Source: Aradus depressus
Lineage: Eukaryota; Arthropoda; Insecta; Hemiptera; Aradidae
Direction of reading: 5' to 3'
DNA: 64,000 nt
Assembly: GCA_963662175.1 (NCBI GenBank)
Contig: OY759215.1
Location: 29,452,066-29,516,065 of the forward strand
In this document: piece after piece, positions 63,020-64,000 of the stretch
Position numbering within the stretch: position 1 is the stretch's first letter
Layout of the letters: every line of letters starts with the position of its first letter
Translations under genes and position numbers: made by a program
Notes under the pieces: model-generated
Database searches by the model: none
What the model saw: the letters and a program-made list of their open reading frames with translations, nothing else
Told to the model about the DNA's origin: nothing

Positions 63020-63884
63020 GTTTATCGCAAGGATAAAAGTGACCTCTATCGAACGTAATTTTGAATTTTTTAAAAACTTGGGAGCGAAAAACGGGGAAGT
63101 GGGGGTGTAAACGACGGGGTGCGCGGAGAGCACGTCCGGGAGAGTCACGCGTTTTTTTAACGAGATTCCTGATTAACAACTACAAGGCCAGAAAAACCTC
63201 AAGGGATCGGGGGTATGTTCTTGCTCGCCCCCTCCACATCTCCCCGACCGGTTCAGGAGTTCCCAGAGCTTGTTCTCCAAATCCCCGACTACCCCCCTTG
63301 TCGCCTAAGCTTGATATCATCCGTGATTGTACATATACCGAGAAATTTTCTCTTTAAGGAGTTGCTCAACTGGGATGAATTCTGAAGGACCTGCGTTGAA
63401 GAGATAGAGTAATGTACCTATGTACTAGCCAAGGGGTGGCATAAGCCATCGGATACATAACCCGCCCCTCCAACCAATCAAGGATTTAATTATTAGTTGA
63501 CTAATTTCGTACCTAACACGGCGGAATTAAGTATGACATTCCTGCACTGAATGGATACGCTTAAAGTTGTTTCAACGTTATTGTTTACAATGAAAAAAGG
63601 AAATGGGTTTAACTCTGTAAAAAGAGTGAAAAAAAAAAGAAGAAAAACAAAGCGGAATAGGAAGTAAAAAGAGAAAATGCTTGAAAGAGGCGGCATATGG
63701 GGTGTGAATTTGGGAACACCCTGTGAGGCCATAATTCTTGGGGCGACTCCTAGTAAATCTGAGGGGATAAACGGAAAAGGGATGTCCCCTGTCTCCCCTG
63801 GCAGAGGCGCTCCCTACCCGGGGGGCCTATATCCCGAAGGAAAATACTGTTTAACTAGCTACTTCAAAACCTCACTGTAAAGAA
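63020..63884. other. Repeat-free, partly GC-rich
   Basis: 63085-63150 is GC-rich and Arg/Gly-rich in translation (98-codon open stretch 63061-63357) but without a known motif. 63680-63840 is also GC-rich. Nothing assigned. Confidence 0.3.
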
Positions 63885-64000
63885 CAGTTTTGTACTTCGG
63901 CTTACGTACTCTGTCAGCAATACTGTACTTCCCCAAAACGAATTAATCAATTAACTTCCCCTCCCCCCTTTCAAAAACAATCGACGTTTACGCTAATATT
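63885..64000 (-). repeat. rep140 3' end, antisense, runs off window
   Basis: GTACTTCCCCAAAACGAATTAATCAATTAACTTCCC, CCTTTCAAAAACAATCGACG. Confidence 0.75.

Overview
This window looks like intergenic or, more likely, intronic DNA from an animal with a repeat-rich nuclear genome, probably an arthropod. The evidence is AT-rich sequence with no long ORFs, many tRNA-derived SINEs whose 3' tails read AACCTAACC (the insect/arthropod telomere motif TTAGG on the other strand), and decayed Jockey-type and other LINE reverse transcriptase, mariner, pogo/Tigger and hAT remnants. There are no operons, no bacterial genes, no CRISPR array and no rRNA. I could not fix the species.

Most of the window is explained by a few dispersed families, named here for convenience. 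SINE-1 is a ~345 bp tRNA-derived SINE with box A and box B; three copies have 13-bp target-site duplications (12602-12950, 26012-26357, 39677-40008). A second set of copies carries a different 3' tail. rep140 is a dispersed satellite-like sequence made of diverged ~140 bp monomers, found every few kb on both strands and expanded to a clean four-unit tandem at 31262-31850. FB1, FB2 and FB3 are three fold-back (terminal inverted repeat) families. They share no obvious overall sequence, yet all carry the same hammerhead-like core, CTGANGA(T)-short stem-GAAA, followed by AATAAA. M200 is a ~200 bp MITE, and R450 is a ~450 bp dispersed repeat.

Tandem arrays: 44 bp x 23 (11261-12283), ~97 bp (7738-8030 and 8495-9280), ~120 bp (58003-58940), 33 bp (27112-27430), ~64 bp (5083-5515), and several two- or three-unit arrays. 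Transposon remnants: Jockey-like LINE tails (14871-15676, 32440-32800, 34375-34700, 58955-59148), a second LINE type (9441-9770, 22318-25130), a hAT transposase tail (17316-17672), a broken mariner (37930-38480), a complete deleted pogo/Tigger element with TA duplications (36279-37097), and a complete 480 bp hAT MITE with an 8-bp duplication (60590-61069).

Between the repeats lie short, repeat-free, GC-richer islands. Two could be host exons. At 2945-3014 an ATG opens a signal peptide and ends at a strong GTGAGT donor. At 34863-35089 a cysteine-containing ORF follows a polypyrimidine/TTAGCAG acceptor in the matching phase; joined, they would give a ~98-residue secreted peptide across a ~32 kb intron. 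This is an inference. Other islands carry clusters of TAATCC/GGATTA (K50 homeodomain) sites (51938-52097, 45016-45174) or a CRE plus two CCAAT boxes (31955-32015), which makes them regulatory candidates.
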